Part shown: positions 11,876 to 22,861 of the stretch, piece after piece
Numbering within the stretch: the first letter of the stretch is position 1
Layout: each line of letters starts with the position of its first letter
Origin: Ctenosaura bakeri
Lineage: Eukaryota > Chordata > Lepidosauria > Squamata > Iguanidae
NCBI GenBank assembly: GCA_948474755.1
Contig: CAOLHI010000963.1
Location: 186,001-250,000 of the forward strand
Length of the DNA stretch: 64,000 nt
Direction: 5' to 3'
Notes under the pieces: model-generated
The model's database searches: none
Told to the model about the DNA's origin: nothing
Seen by the model: only the letters and a program-made list of their open reading frames with translations
Program-made: the position numbers and the translations under genes

Positions 11876-13002
11876 GGTACTTAAGCGGGTTGCAGATCAT
11901 TCAGATCCGCTCCAACTCGGATGCCATGATTGATACAGATCCTGATACAGATTCTGTGGATGTAATTCTGGCCTCTACTTGTCTACTGGTAATGGATACT
12001 TTTCAATTTGTACAGCCCAAGGATGTGGACAGGATCCTTGGAGATATAAGAGCCACCACATGTGTGCCAGATCCTTGCCCTTCCTGGCTTATTAAAAAGG
12101 CCAGAGGGGGGCCTGGCTGAGTGGGTAGAGGGTGTGGTTAATGCCTCCTTGAGACAAGGTAAAATTCCAACTTGTCTCAAGGAGCTTGTTATAAAACCAC
12201 TACTAAAAAAGCCATCCTTTGATCCCAACATTTTGGGTAATTACTGGCTCATCTCTAATATTCCATTCCTGGGCAAGGTTCTGGAGCAGGTGGTGGCCTC
12301 TCAGCTCCAAGGGTTTCTGGATGAAACAGATTATGTAGATTCATTTCAATCTGGTTTCAGGCCTGGCTATGGGACTGAGATGGATTTGGTCACCTTGGTG
12401 GATGACCTATGCTGGGAACTAGACAGGAGGAGTGTGTCTCTGTTGGTTCTGCTGAACTTCTCAGTGGCTTTCAATACCTGGTATCCTTCTGGGACGCCTT
12501 GCAGGGATGGGACTTGGGGGCACTGTTTTACAGTGGCTCCATTCTTTCCTGGAGGGCCAAACCCAGAAGGTGGTGCTGGGGGACTCTGTTCGACCTCCTA
12601 CCCTCTGGCCTGTGGGGTCCCTCAGGGTTCAGTCTTGTCCACGATGCCATTTAACATCTACATGAAACCACTGGGAGAGGTTGTCCAGAGTTTTGGGGTT
12701 CGGTGTCATCAGTATTTGGATGACACCCAACTTTATTATTCTTTTCCACCACAAGCCAAGGAAGCTGTCATGGTCCTAAACCAGTGCTTGACATCAGTAA
12801 CGGACTGATGACGGCAAACAAATTGAAACTTAATCCAGACAAGACACAGGTGCTCCCGGTCAATAGAAAGGCAGATCAGGGAATAGGGATTCAGCCTATG
12901 TTAGATGGGGTCACACTCCCTCTGAAGACACAGGTTCACAGCTTGGGAGTGCTCCTAGATTCAACTCTGAACCTGGAAGCCCAGGTCTCAGCAGTAGCCA
13001 AG
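11876..13002 (+). pseudogene. L2 LINE reverse transcriptase, first part
   Basis: The frame 12062-12808 gives a recognisable L2 reverse transcriptase. It runs from 'DPCPSWLIK' upstream through 'FQSGFRPGYGTEMDLVTLVDD' and 'ACGVPQGSVLS' to the catalytic box 'QYLDDTQLYY'. The catalytic box is YLDD where L2 normally has YADD. Between 'LLNFSVAFN' and 'STSYPLACGV' the frame is shifted for about 40 codons, and the frame at 12409-12654 holds part of the true reading. The upstream frame 11824-12120 carries 'FQFVQPKDVDRIL'. The 5' endonuclease is absent, so the copy is 5'-truncated. It is interrupted at 13002 by a solo LTR and continues at 13944. Confidence 0.85.
12998..13002. repeat. Target-site duplication CCAAG, left of the solo LTR
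   Basis: CCAAG is repeated exactly at 13939-13943. In the uninterrupted L2 frame only one copy would be present. Confidence 0.85.
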
Positions 13003-13938
13003 TGTCGGGGGCTCCAGCCTTGCTGGCCCCTCCGGAGCCTCGGAGGCCGCCTCGGAAGCAGCTCCCGAGGCGGAGGACGTCCCGGTCTCCTCGTGAGTCG
13101 CGGCGGAGGCCTCCGGCGCTGGGAACGGCTGCCCGGACGCCGACGAGGCCACCGCCGCCACAGAGGGGGCCGCGGACTCTCCTGCCGCCGAGGATGAGGC
13201 CGCGGGGGCTTCCGCCACCGAGGAAAGCTGCCCGGGCCCCGCCCGAACCACCGCCGCCGAGGAACTCACCCGGGAGGCCACCGCCACCGAAGGAGACGCC
13301 AACAAAGCTGCCGCCGCGGAGGGAAGCCGCCCAGACGCCGCTGGGGACGACAGCGAGGCCGCCAACACCGGGGGAGGCCGATCGGGCGTACTCCCGGGGT
13401 GGGCGGGGCCCAGGCTCTACTCTGGGACACCGCCCACCCACGGTCCCGATTCTGAGGAGACCGTCGGCCTCCCTCCCACGTTCCTGCAGCGGCGGCAAGC
13501 CAAGGAGGCTGCCCGCCGCTCCCGACGGCTGCTGGAGCGCCGGTTGCAGGCTGAGAGCTCTCAGCTGGCCGATGGCTCTCAGCTGTGAGCCCGGCTGAGG
13601 GCTCCCAGCTGCGCGGCAGCTCCCGGATTGGCCGATGCCAGCCCCAAAGGCCTACTTAAGGCCAGGAGGAAGCGGAGTTCAGCACAGAGCAACAACTGTC
13701 GGGTCTCCGTGTGTTGCCCGTCCGTGCCATGACCTTCACCAGCCGTGTTCCTGTCCAGAAGTCCTGCCAGCCAGCTGACCCCTCGTTATCCGGGTGAGGA
13801 AACCCTTTCTTTTGTTTCTACATTTTGCCTGCTGCAAGGACTGCCTTTGTTTGTTGTTGGACTGCTGGCTGAGACTTCTGAGGTGAGCCCTGGCTCGAGC
13901 CTGCCCCTAGCCTGCCCGGCCCCGCCCTGCCACTGACA
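13003..13938. mobile_element. Solo LTR of an LTR retrotransposon (superfamily unresolved)
   Basis: A 936-bp insert begins TGTCGGGGGC and ends CCACTGACA, the TG...CA rule with TGTC/GACA inverted ends. It carries a 5-bp target duplication, CCAAG. No internal gag-pol region or second LTR is present, so it is a recombined solo LTR. The first 600 bp are extremely GC- and CpG-rich and give long frames on both strands (195 and 198 residues) made of low-complexity P/R/A/G runs. These are composition artefacts rather than genes. Possible promoter parts are ATTGG at 13627-13631 and TACTTAAG at 13653-13660. Strand cannot be fixed with certainty. The TATA-like box and T-rich downstream part suggest plus. 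A 5-bp duplication fits Ty3/Gypsy and some endogenous retroviruses alike. Confidence 0.85.
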
Positions 13939-13943
13939 CCAAG
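13939..13943. repeat. Target-site duplication CCAAG, right of the solo LTR
   Basis: Second copy of CCAAG. The L2 frame continues directly afterwards. Confidence 0.85.
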
Positions 13944-14700
13944 AGTGCATTTGCACAATTAAGGTTTGTGCGCCAGCTGCGCCCATTCCTTGAGATGTCA
14001 GACCTGGCCATGGTGACACATGCCTTGGTTATATCCCGGCTAGATTACTGTAATGTGCTCTATGTGGGGCTGCCTTTGAAGAGTGCTCGGAAACTTCAGC
14101 TGGTCCAAAGAGCTGCAGCCAGGTTGTTAACTAGAGCTGGTTACAGGAAGTATACAACACCCCTGCTGCAACAGCTCCACTGACTGCCGATCTGTTTCCG
14201 GGCACAATTCAAAGTGCAATTCAAAGGGCTGGTGATGAACTTTAAAGCCCTACATGGCTCAGGTCCAGGTTATTTGAAGGACTGTATCCTCCCCTACAAT
14301 CCAGCCCAGGTGTTCAGACCACCGGGTGGTCCCACCACCCTCACAGGTGCATTTGGTGGGAATACGGGAGAACGCCTTCTCAGTGGCTGCTCCCAGGCTC
14401 TGGAACTCCCTGCCCAAATAGATCAGACTGGCACCCGCCCTGCCTACCTTCAGAAAACAGCTAAAAACATTTCTCTTCCAGCAGGCATTTTATATGTAAT
14501 TTCTACCGGTGCTGGTCATTTTAATTGTTTTTAATGATATTTTAATGCTATTTTATATGTAATTTAACATGTTTTAATTATTATTTGTTTTACCTTTTGT
14601 ATATGAGAGTTTTTAATTATGTTTCTTTTAATGGCTGTAAGCTGCTTTGAGTCCCCTTGGGGAGAAAAGCAGGATAAAAATAAAGGTAATAATAATAATT
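13944..14700 (+). pseudogene. L2 LINE C-terminal part and 3' end
   Basis: The frame 13968-14183 encodes 'RLDYCNVLYVGLPLKSARKL' followed by 'QLVQRAAARLL', the conserved region after the L2 reverse transcriptase. The frame 14214-14534 continues with 'FKALHGSGPGYLKD'. The 3' end has 'ctgctttgagtccccttggg' and a (TAA)n-type tail at 14684-14705, typical of squamate L2. This is the continuation of 11876-13002. Confidence 0.85.
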
Positions 14701-14705
14701 AATAA

Positions 14706-15939
14706 TACAACTTGTGGAGTTAGTTAGACAGAAAAATGTACAACAAAATCAAATGTTGAAGCAGAGTAAAGATTCATGCTGCCTAGAGAATTCCAGGAGT
14801 CATAGTCCAAAAAAGTAAATTTTCCAATCTCTCTAGTACTTCCTATAATATCTAATACTGTCTCTCTTTAGGTTGTTTACATTTTGTGGGTGCTGAGCAG
14901 GCATTGCACACTCAAGTGAATTAGTTGCATGCCACCACAAACTCACAAACATACAGATTCAAGACAGCCTGTTAAACAATCTGGAGACATGCATGGTGCA
15001 ACAGTGGGCCACAAGCTCAGGTCTGGTCAATGGCAGCCGGTGGCACGATGATGATGCCACTCTGACTCTGAATTTTAAAGGAACTATCCAAGGTACTGAA
15101 CCCTATCTCCCAAATAGTTTCAGCATTTTAGATAGCTCCTTTCGACTGATATCCAGAAAGGATTGACTGCCCCACTGATATGAAAGCCGCCGGCCATGAC
15201 CGGGCTCAGTGTCATCAGGTGTCATCACTGGGCAAACACCTGGCCACTGGAGAGCTCACTATGGTTGACACTGCCATCCTTTCATCGATAAATTAAAATA
15301 ATGAAATTAAATTAAAAGGTCTGGCAACTTGTCCCTCTCTTCTTCCTTCCAAAACACCTTGGGGACCCACCTCTAATTCAGCAGCCCTCTGTAATGTGGT
15401 ATCACAGAGGAATGAAGATGACCTCTCGTGTGGTTTCATTCCTCTCAGTATTGGAATCTTACTTTTGCTGTTGTTGTTTTTTTAAATGGGTGCTGTCTTA
15501 GTGGTACTGTGTACCAGTGTTGCCTATCTTCACATCCTTCCACTCGTCTTATGCTCTTGGGAGGGGGGAAAGTGGTAGGTGCCTTTAGAAGGTGACCAAC
15601 CAAGAGCATCTTTTGATGCTTATCCTCTTTCATGGGGATTCAGAAGTGGCATCTCTCACTTGGGGTGAGAAGGGATATCTTTCATTTTACCATTTCAGCA
15701 TTCTACCACATTATTCCTACCTCAATCAGCTGTATATGACCAAAGCCAGCCTTAATTATCTCATTTCTGTCACACTCATCCATGGACCTCAAGGTAGCAA
15801 CATAAGGGTGGTTGGTTGGAGGTTTTCTACTTTTCTTCTCCTAATAGTCCTGTAAGATAGGTCATGTTTAGAAGCCATGACTTACACAGGGCTACCTGTG
15901 AGCTCAACAGTTCCAGAGAACAGTGGGAAAGATGCACTG
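14706..15939. other. No recognisable gene; hAT-like scrap near 14775-14830
   Basis: The scrap reads 'attccaggagtcatagtcca', as in other reptile MITE half-sites. The rest shows no pattern I can name. Confidence 0.4.
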
Positions 15940-16076
15940 CAGTGTTTCTCAAGCTCCAATGGTCCAGATATTTTGAGCTTCCAAACTCAGAACCACCAGC
16001 CAGCATGGCCTATGGTTGTGGATTCTGGCAGGCTGAAGTCCCAAACATTCAGAGCACCAAAGCTTAAGAAACACTG
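15940..16076. mobile_element. hAT-like MITE with CAGTGTTTCT termini
   Basis: Left terminus CAGTGTTTCTCAAGCT and right terminus AGCTTAAGAAACACTG are inverted repeats of 16 bp with one or two mismatches. CAGTGTTTCT ends are typical of non-autonomous hAT elements. At 137 bp it has no coding capacity. The 8-bp flanks do not match well, so the copy is old. The three overlapping frames here are meaningless. Confidence 0.75.
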
Positions 16077-16929
16077 GAAGAGTGCCAAACACAGCACTTT
16101 GTTTAGTCAGTGTCCACTTAAACAGCGACTGGGCAAATCTAATCTTGTCAAATTTTGACATCCAGTCATGTGAGCTGTCTGAGGGCATGGTGAATCAGAA
16201 AACTGTTAGCTAAGCCCACAGCAAAGACCCTAGTCTGCTAGATCACAGTTCAAAGTGTGACCTGCCAACAGGCTTCCTCATAAATGAATTAATGATGTGT
16301 GCACAGCTGCCTATTAAAGAGGCATGCAAAGGTCTCTGGTGACATCTTTTTCTCACAGTGGATTACCCTCAAAACATATTAGCAGTAAATAAAATGCACA
16401 CTTAATCAGAGCTCTGCTTCATTCCATGACTTAAAAGTGAAAGCAATGTCATCTTTCTCAACCTAGAACAAGGCTTGGGGGGGGGTTATTTTATTTTATT
16501 TTTTGAGCTACAGCTCCCAGAACTCCCCACCCCCCAGGCAGCATGGTTCTGGGTCGCTTTATGATATAGGTAATCCACATGTGCCATGACTCAGTGCAGG
16601 AAGACTATAATTCGTAAGCTAGCATTTTTAGTTTAGGCTTGATATGTTTTGATTTCACACATACTGGCTGCCTGGCAGGCACTATGAGATGGAGTCAGGT
16701 GGCCCTTAGTGATCATCAAACTCTACTCTTACCTAATTTGGAAATGGTTTCTCAAATTATGATCACAGATATGGGCTAAAAGTAGACTTCTTAAAAAGCA
16801 CCCTTTGTACGTGTGGTGAATCTTATTTCCTATGCTGAGCTGTAGAAAAACTTTGAGGAAACAGCACTGAATTCTGATTGATTTCAGGCATTACTGGCCT
16901 TACTCTTACTCTTTCTCTAGGCCAAACAG
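16077..16929. other. No recognisable feature
   Basis: There is a G-run at 16478-16486 and a short T/A-rich stretch. No gene or repeat could be named. Confidence 0.45.
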
Positions 16930-18080
16930 AATAATTGAATCACAGAGCTGGAAGAGACCCCAGGGGCCATCCAGTCCAACCCCCTGCCATGCAGGAACAT
17001 ACATCAAAGCACTCTCAACAGATGGCCATCCAGCCTCTGCTTAAAAACCTCCAAAGAAGGAGACTCTGCCACACTCTGAGGCAGCACATTCCACTGCTGG
17101 ATAGCTCTGACCATCAGGAAGTTCTTCCTGAGGTTCAGGTGGAATCTCCTTTCCTACAGCTTGAATCTATTGCTCCTTATCCTGGTCTCTGGAGCAACAG
17201 AAAACAAGCCCACTCCCTCCTCGACATGATATCCCTTCAAATATTTAAATATGGCTATCATGTCCCCTCTTAACCTTCTCTTCTACAGACTAAACATACC
17301 CAGCTCTCTAAGCCGTTCGTCATAGGGCATGGCTTCCAGACCCTTCACTATTTTGGTCACCCTCCTCTGGACACGTTTCAGCTTGTCAATATCCTTCTTG
17401 AATTGAGGTGCCCAGAACTGGGCACAGTATTCCAAATGAGGCCTAATCAATGCAGAATAGAGTGGTACCATTACCTCCCTCGATCTAGACACTATACTCC
17501 GATTGATGCAACCAAGAATCGTGTTCGCTTTCTTGGCTGCCGCATCACACTGGTGACTCATGTTCAGCTTGTGATCTACCAAGACTCCTAGATTCCTTTC
17601 ACATGTACTGCTATCCAGCCACACGACCCCCATCCTATATTTGTACACTCCACTTTTTCTGCCTAAGTGTAGGGCCTTACATTTGCCTCTGTTGAAATTC
17701 ATTTTGTTAGCTTTGGCACGGCTCTCCAATCTGTCAAGGTCATTTTGAATTTTGATCCTGTCCTTTGGGGAATTAGCAGCCCCTCCCAATTTGGTGTCAT
17801 CTGCAGATTTGATCAGCTTGCCCTCTATTCCTTCATCCAAGTCATTGATGAAGATGTTGAACAGCACTAGGTCTAGGAGAGAGCCCTGTGACACCCCACT
17901 AATCACTTCTCTCCAGGATGAAAAGCAGCCATTGGTGAGCAACCTTTGGGTTCCATTGGTCAATCAACTACAAATCCATCTAACAGTAAACATGTCCAGC
18001 CTGCATTTCACTAGTTTCTTTGCAATTATGGTCTTTTTCATCATCACTGCTGAAATCCACTGGATTATATCTGAGGCCTA
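16930..18080 (-). mobile_element. CR1 LINE, 3' part including reverse transcriptase
   Basis: The left end is the CR1 3' untranslated region in reverse ('gaatcacagagctggaagag', then 'ccatccagtccaaccccctg'). This is followed by the reverse transcriptase and, beyond 17963, a more decayed upstream portion. The 5' part is missing, as in most CR1 copies. The 3'-end text is well preserved compared with the other CR1 pieces in the window, so this is a fairly young insertion. Confidence 0.85.
17283..17963 (-). pseudogene. CR1 reverse transcriptase remnant, 226-codon open frame
   Basis: An uninterrupted frame covers the C-terminal half of the CR1 reverse transcriptase. It starts at a motif like WLTNRTQ, then 'SGVSQGSLLDLVLFNIFIND' (family GVPQGSVLGPVLFNIFINDL), then 'SADDTKLGG' where the family has YADDTKL, then 'RNLGVLVDHKLNMSHQCDAA', 'LIRPHLEYCAQFW', and ends 'RRVTKIVKGLE...LRELGMFSL'. 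The catalytic tyrosine is replaced by serine and the N-terminal half is missing, so it cannot be active despite the open frame. Confidence 0.85.
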
Positions 18081-18990
18081 TCAAAATGTGACTAGTTGGA
18101 AACAAATGCCACATGGGTTGGCATGGCAATAGGGATGCAAAGAATACTTGCAAATTTTCTCATACTTCACAAGAAATGGTGTCTGTATGCACTGAGGGGC
18201 TTTATCAAGAAAATGTTCAATCCCTGCCAATGAGGTTTTTTTTAATGTTTCATGATTTTTTAAAACCAAAAGATCATTTGTATATACAAGTACTTTTTTC
18301 CTACAAAATCTTGACTGCCATCCTGTTGATGCTTTATGTACACATAAGTTTCCTTATACATGTAGCTGAACTCTTTTTAGCTACAGCATAATATCCACAT
18401 TCAGTTGCCAGTTGCATAAACAGAGTTCCTTGCACATAACTGCTGCACATACAATTTCACATTCTTAAATGGTGCATAACTATTTGTCAGTACCTTCAGT
18501 GTGCTACTTGATTCACTGGGATTGCAGAAACAGCAAGCTCATTCAGAGATATGCAATTAGCGGCACAATGTTGGCATTCAGCAGAAAGGAGATGTAGTGT
18601 AACCATGACTTAACTACCTAAGTATTGGTTTACGTTACTCAGGTACCATGAAGGATCTTGGCTGTTCATTTCTTGTGCAAGCAAGTGTTTTGCAAAGAAA
18701 CCCCCAACTGGAAAAATGTGCTAAATCTCTCCTACTCTTGCCCAGTGAGAAAAAGGTTTTTGCACGCAAGAATGGAAATAAGTAAAGATTCATATCCCTA
18801 AGTGGCATGTATGGGATGAAAGATAGACGTAGCAAAGGAGCAGCCAAAAGCAATGCCAACCGCAATGCGGTGGCCCATCCCCAAGTGATGGCTGCAAATC
18901 AGGACAGGATACAGGTGCAGGATACAGTGGCTGCAAATCAGGTGGATAGAGATTGGGACCACAAGGCAGTGGTTGCCTTCCTCTATCTGC
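18081..18990. other. No recognisable feature
   Basis: Unique-looking sequence. Small frames at 18113-18391 and 18635-18865 have no signature. Confidence 0.45.
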
Positions 18991-19090
18991 TACCTCTTCC
19001 ATTATATTATTACCTTTATCTTTATTATCTTTATTTTTATCCCGCTTATCTCCCCGAGGGGACTCAAAGCGGCTGCATTATATCTAGCAG
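18991..19090 (-). mobile_element. L2 or L2-mobilised SINE 3' end, minus strand
   Basis: The segment 'tttatttttatcccgcttat' and then 'ctccccgaggggactcaaag' is the reverse complement of the L2 3' terminal block seen at 14636-14690 ('gagtcccc...ggataaaaataaa'). Confidence 0.65.
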
Positions 19091-20091
19091 AGGGGCAATC
19101 TTGTACTAACGTGCTAATCAAAGGACCACTTCCTAGTGGTTTCTGTTTACTTGATAGTCTGAAAATACAGTAAATAAATTATACTGACCAAGCAAGGTAA
19201 AATTCTGGTGACTTGGGAAGGTTATTTACAGTGACAAAGTGTTTCACGTGCAACCTCAAGACCTTAAAACATTACTGAAAAGTAGGAAGAAACCACTGTG
19301 AACCCCACTCCCCTCAAAATCAGACCACAAAATATTTGGTTCTTCCATTTTTTTTCATCCCTCAGACAAAATTCATTAATTTTCATCGACATACTTTTAG
19401 CTTTCTCACCAAATCCCTTAGATGATTCGGTCCCACCAGGAAGCTTGAAATCTGGTGGTGGCTTTAGCTTCTTTGGAGCACTGAAAATAAACTGCCTTTA
19501 CTTATATAGAAAAATTAGAATTGTCAGAAGAAGAGAAAGGAGGAGCAAGGAGGATGAGGATGGGGACAAGAAGGTAGGTATTTCAGAGGAGAGAACTCTT
19601 TCAAGCCAGCTAGAATATTATGAAAGTTCTTTGTCACAGGCTGGCCAGCCAAGGCCTTTGAGGCATGGCATAAAATGTTAATAAAATGTAGAAAACAAGT
19701 GACACTTCATAAAATAAACATAGCAACATGAAATCCAAAAAGCATCAGCAAGGTCTTCCACAACAACGTTATGCCACACAGAATGGCAAGGAAAACAACA
19801 GTACAGCTACAGATTTCACCGTAACAGTGTTATGTACACATCAGAGGACAGATATTCTTGTCACTCCTAGAGGTGTAAGATTTTCACATGTTTTGTAGCT
19901 GTAGAACATAGAGAGATTCTAGGAAAAAGGAGGAAACAGAAAATGAGAGACTATGGAATAAATGAAATTTTTACTTTACGTGTTTTATTGCTTTAATATC
20001 ACGTAACATTGTGATGAATTTGGCACATTTTTAGAGAGCAATCATAGAATTATAGACTTACATCTCCTCCTTGAGGAGGAGAACTGGCTTT
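19091..20091. other. No recognisable feature
   Basis: An A/G-rich patch at 19525-19575 gives a basic/acidic frame (19298-19681) without homology that I recognise. Confidence 0.45.
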
Positions 20092-20420
20092 CCGGACCTG
20101 TAGTCTTGTGGGGGGGGGTAAAATGAGGGCACTGCCCCTCCAAATTAGAATTTTGCTCCTCAAAATCAAATATTCCTCCAGTCCCCATATTTTTATCACT
20201 GCAGAAACTGAGACATGAAAAATCCTCCATACTTAGAACTTTTATATACAGTGTGTTTGCATATCCTTGGTAATTTTGTCTGCCCTTTTTCTCTGGATAC
20301 CTAACCCATATTTCTAAATGCTCAACTGAAGTTATTTACTACAATGGTGGAAATTAGGGATTGAAGGAAAATTTTGTTTTAAGGTTGCACAGCCACAGGG
20401 GTCTGGCTATGGGGGAGGTG
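20092..20420. mobile_element. TIR-type DNA element, relative of 30349-30725
   Basis: It aligns by eye with 30368-30708. Both have a left block with 'gcactgcccctcc' or 'tcactgctcctcc', a middle 'cactgcagaaactgagacat' or 'cactgcaaaaaagtgaaatg', and a right block before a C-rich end. The long inverted arms are poorly kept in this copy. Confidence 0.5.
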
Positions 20421-20458
20421 AGGGCCTTGCTTCTTCCAAATAAATATCCCTTCCTGCA

Positions 20459-20770
20459 TAACCAGACTTCTGTGGTCTCTGTTTAAAAACCTCCAACAAA
20501 GGCCAGTCCACTGTGTTCCAATACAGCCTATAACAATACTGAATAGCCCTTACCATCAGCCAAATGTCAGAATCTCTTCTCTTGCAATTGGAATGTATTG
20601 ATTCTGTTTCTATCCTTTGAAGCAGCAGAAAACAAAAACAAAACAAAAACATTTCCCACACAACAGCCCTTCAAATATTTAAAGATGAGTATCAAATCCC
20701 ATCTCTGCCTACTCTTCTTCAGGCTAAACATACTCAGCTATCTCCACAGTTCCTCAGAAAGCCTGAATGA
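20459..20770 (-). mobile_element. Old CR1 3' untranslated remnant
   Basis: Phrases of the CR1 3' end remain in reverse: 'gtttaaaaacctccaacaaa', 'cccttcaaatatttaaagat', 'ggctaaacatactcagct'. Divergence is much higher than in 16930-18080. Confidence 0.65.
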
Positions 20771-20791
20771 ACATTTGCTTAGGAAGACTTA

Positions 20792-21203
20792 GGCCATTTC
20801 CACCATAGAGTGTTTTAGCGCTATTCAGTTGCGTAGGGACATGGGGGTGGGGGGTGATTCGCCCTGGGTGGCAATGTTTTTGGGGCATCCCAACCTGTAG
20901 CCACACCCCTGTATGCCCTGGCCACACCCCCACATACCACAGCCCCATCCCTGCACACAGTGGCCACACCCCTCATGCCATAGCCCTGCACCCTCCCACC
21001 CACCCCTCCACATAGTCCAAACTCCGCCACTGGTGCTATTATTCCATTTTCAACATTCTGTGGAATTCTGGAGTTTGTCGTTTACTGAGGCCAAAGAATT
21101 CTCTGGTTGAGAATTCTAAATGCCCTTCCTTAAACTGTAAACCCCAGTATTCCATAGGAGGCTGAAAGTGGAATAATGTTAACAGTGTAGTGCGGAAATG
21201 GCC
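20792..21203. mobile_element. Palindromic Harbinger-like MITE, copy 4, with nested hAT element
   Basis: The MITE starts GGCCATTTCCACC and ends TGCGGAAATGGCC. It is flanked by TTA on both sides (20789-20791 and 21204-21206), the TWA target duplication of PIF/Harbinger. It is split at 20826 by a 207-bp insert, described separately. Confidence 0.85.
20826..21032. mobile_element. Nested non-autonomous hAT element
   Basis: The insert begins CAGTTGCGTAGG and ends CTCCGCCACTG. The reverse complement of the end is CAGTGGCGGAG, so the termini are inverted repeats close to the CAGTGGCGTAG ends of many vertebrate hAT families. The 8-bp flanks GCGCTATT (20818-20825) and GTGCTATT (21033-21040) differ at one base. 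The sister MITEs show that GTGCTATT was the pre-insertion target. The interior is C-rich with repeated GCCACACCCC units and is non-coding. Confidence 0.85.
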
Positions 21204-22080
21204 TTACATTTTGATGCACGCTTTCATTCAGGTAACACCTTCTCTGTTTATGGACCCTACTCATGGATTAATGTTCATGAGATTACAGCCTCAAAAGTAT
21301 AAATGCCATATAGTATGTTCCTACCCAGCTACTTAGGAATGATTCCATTGAATTCAATGAGCTTTAATTCTAGGTAAGTGTGTTGGACTGCAGCATTGTA
21401 GATTCATAAGGGCAGCAGACAGAGGCCACTAGCTTCCAGTACCTCCAGACTAGATCATTAGAAGAAGGCAGATAGCATTTTGCAAGCAAAGGAGGCTCTT
21501 TATGCTCCTCTCATAAAGGTGGCAGGATCCTCTAAATGTAGAAATGCATCTTGGATTTGAGCATTACCCATGGATGCATGATCATTCTGAAATGCTGCTA
21601 ACTGTCTTATATTAAAAACTCGATTTTACACATTCTGAGTGCCTAAAACAGAGTTGTAAAAAACATTTGACTCACTCTGAACAAAAAATAACATGACTTT
21701 TTTTTTCAGTCTTTCATCCTTTAACTCCATTATTTTTCTACTCGGAAAAAAATACTTGGGAGAAGAAGAAAATACTCTCCAAACCTTCACATTTTTAGCA
21801 ACTAGTAATTATTATTGAAAAAGGATTGAGGTAAGTCTTAATGATCCCTTAAGTATTTTTGCTTCCTCTCAAACCTATGCATTTGTGTCTTTCAAAAAGA
21901 AGTTGGCTGAAGAAGCCAAAACCACCAATGCAAGTGGTTAAACTTCTCCAGTCTAGCCGGGAAGATTCCCCTATACAGGCAGATCACTGGGATGTCTGGC
22001 CTTTGCAAGGCTAAGAAAATCAATCTATTCCTTTCTTTGTATATTATTTCCCCATTAGAGTGTGCTCAATGAGGATCACA
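21204..22080. other. No recognisable feature apart from a short shared scrap
   Basis: Sequence near 21340-21400 ('ttccattgaattcaatgagc') recalls a repeat also seen at 58300 and 61730. Nothing else is visible. Confidence 0.4.
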
Positions 22081-22590
22081 AAATCATAAAATCTTCAAAT
22101 GAGAGGTGACCACTTGCGAGGGCCACCTAGTCCAACCCCTGCCATGCAGACAAACACAGTTATAGCATTCCTGAAAGATGTTGATGCAACCTCTGTTTAA
22201 AGACCTCCAAAAAGGGAGTATCTACCATCACCTGAGGTAGTTTATTCCACTGTCAAACACTTTGGGAAAGTATCCTCAGATTTTTGGTTCAATCTCTTCT
22301 CTTGTAATTCAAATCCATTGGTTAGTTTTCTAGCCTATGGAACAGTAGAAAAACAAGCTTGCTCTATCTTCTAGATGACTTCCCTTCAGATATTTAATGC
22401 TGGCTATCATGTCATCTCTCAGTCTTCTCTTCTTCAAACTAAACATAGTTGGCTCCCTAAGTTGTTCCTCCTAAGGCTTGGTTTCCAGAACTTTGATCAT
22501 CTTGGTTGCCCTTCTCTGGAATGTTCCAACTTGTCAATACTCTTTTTGAACTCTGAATTTGACACAGTATTCCAGACTAAAAAAGAAAAG
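22081..22590 (-). mobile_element. Old CR1 3' remnant, minus strand
   Basis: The order is the same as in 16930-17460: 'tagtccaacccctgccatgc', 'ctctgtttaaagacctcc', 'cttcagatatttaatgctgg', 'cttcttcaaactaaacatag', 'cacagtattccag'. It is heavily mutated and has no reverse transcriptase frame. Confidence 0.75.
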
Positions 22591-22649
22591 AGTAACACTA
22601 CTTCTTCACAGCAAAGCAAGATAAAAATTTAATTTATTCCCGTACATAT

Positions 22650-22835
22650 TAAAGGAACCCCTGTCATGGGGTTTTCCTGGTGAAATATGTTCAGAGGAGG
22701 TTTGTCTTTGCCTTCTTTTGAGTTTGAAAGTGTGTGATTGACCTAAGATCATTCAGTAGGTTTCTGTGGTTGAGTAGGAATTTGAACCCTGGTCTTCCAG
22801 AGCCCTAATACAACACCCAAACCACTGTATCACTC
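22650..22835 (-). mobile_element. tRNA-derived SINE, minus strand
   Basis: It contains the reverse-complement SINE body 'tcagtaggtttctgtggttg' and 'gaatttgaaccctggtcttc' followed by 'aaaccactgta'. The 3' AAC tail side is degraded. Confidence 0.65.
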
Positions 22836-22861
22836 ATACATACATTTGTAAATTAATCTAA

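Noticed and set aside
12911..13598. Long overlapping open frames (195, 126 and 198 codons) on both strands
   Set aside because: They lie in the CpG-rich part of a solo LTR, are low-complexity P/R/A/G and carry no domain. Their presence on both strands is a composition effect.
15940..16076. 8-bp target duplication for the hAT-like MITE
   Set aside because: The flanks ATGCACTG and GAAGAGTG agree at only four positions.
17283..17963. 226-codon intact frame as a host gene
   Set aside because: It is the C-terminal half of a CR1 reverse transcriptase with a mutated catalytic box and flanking CR1 3' untranslated sequence.
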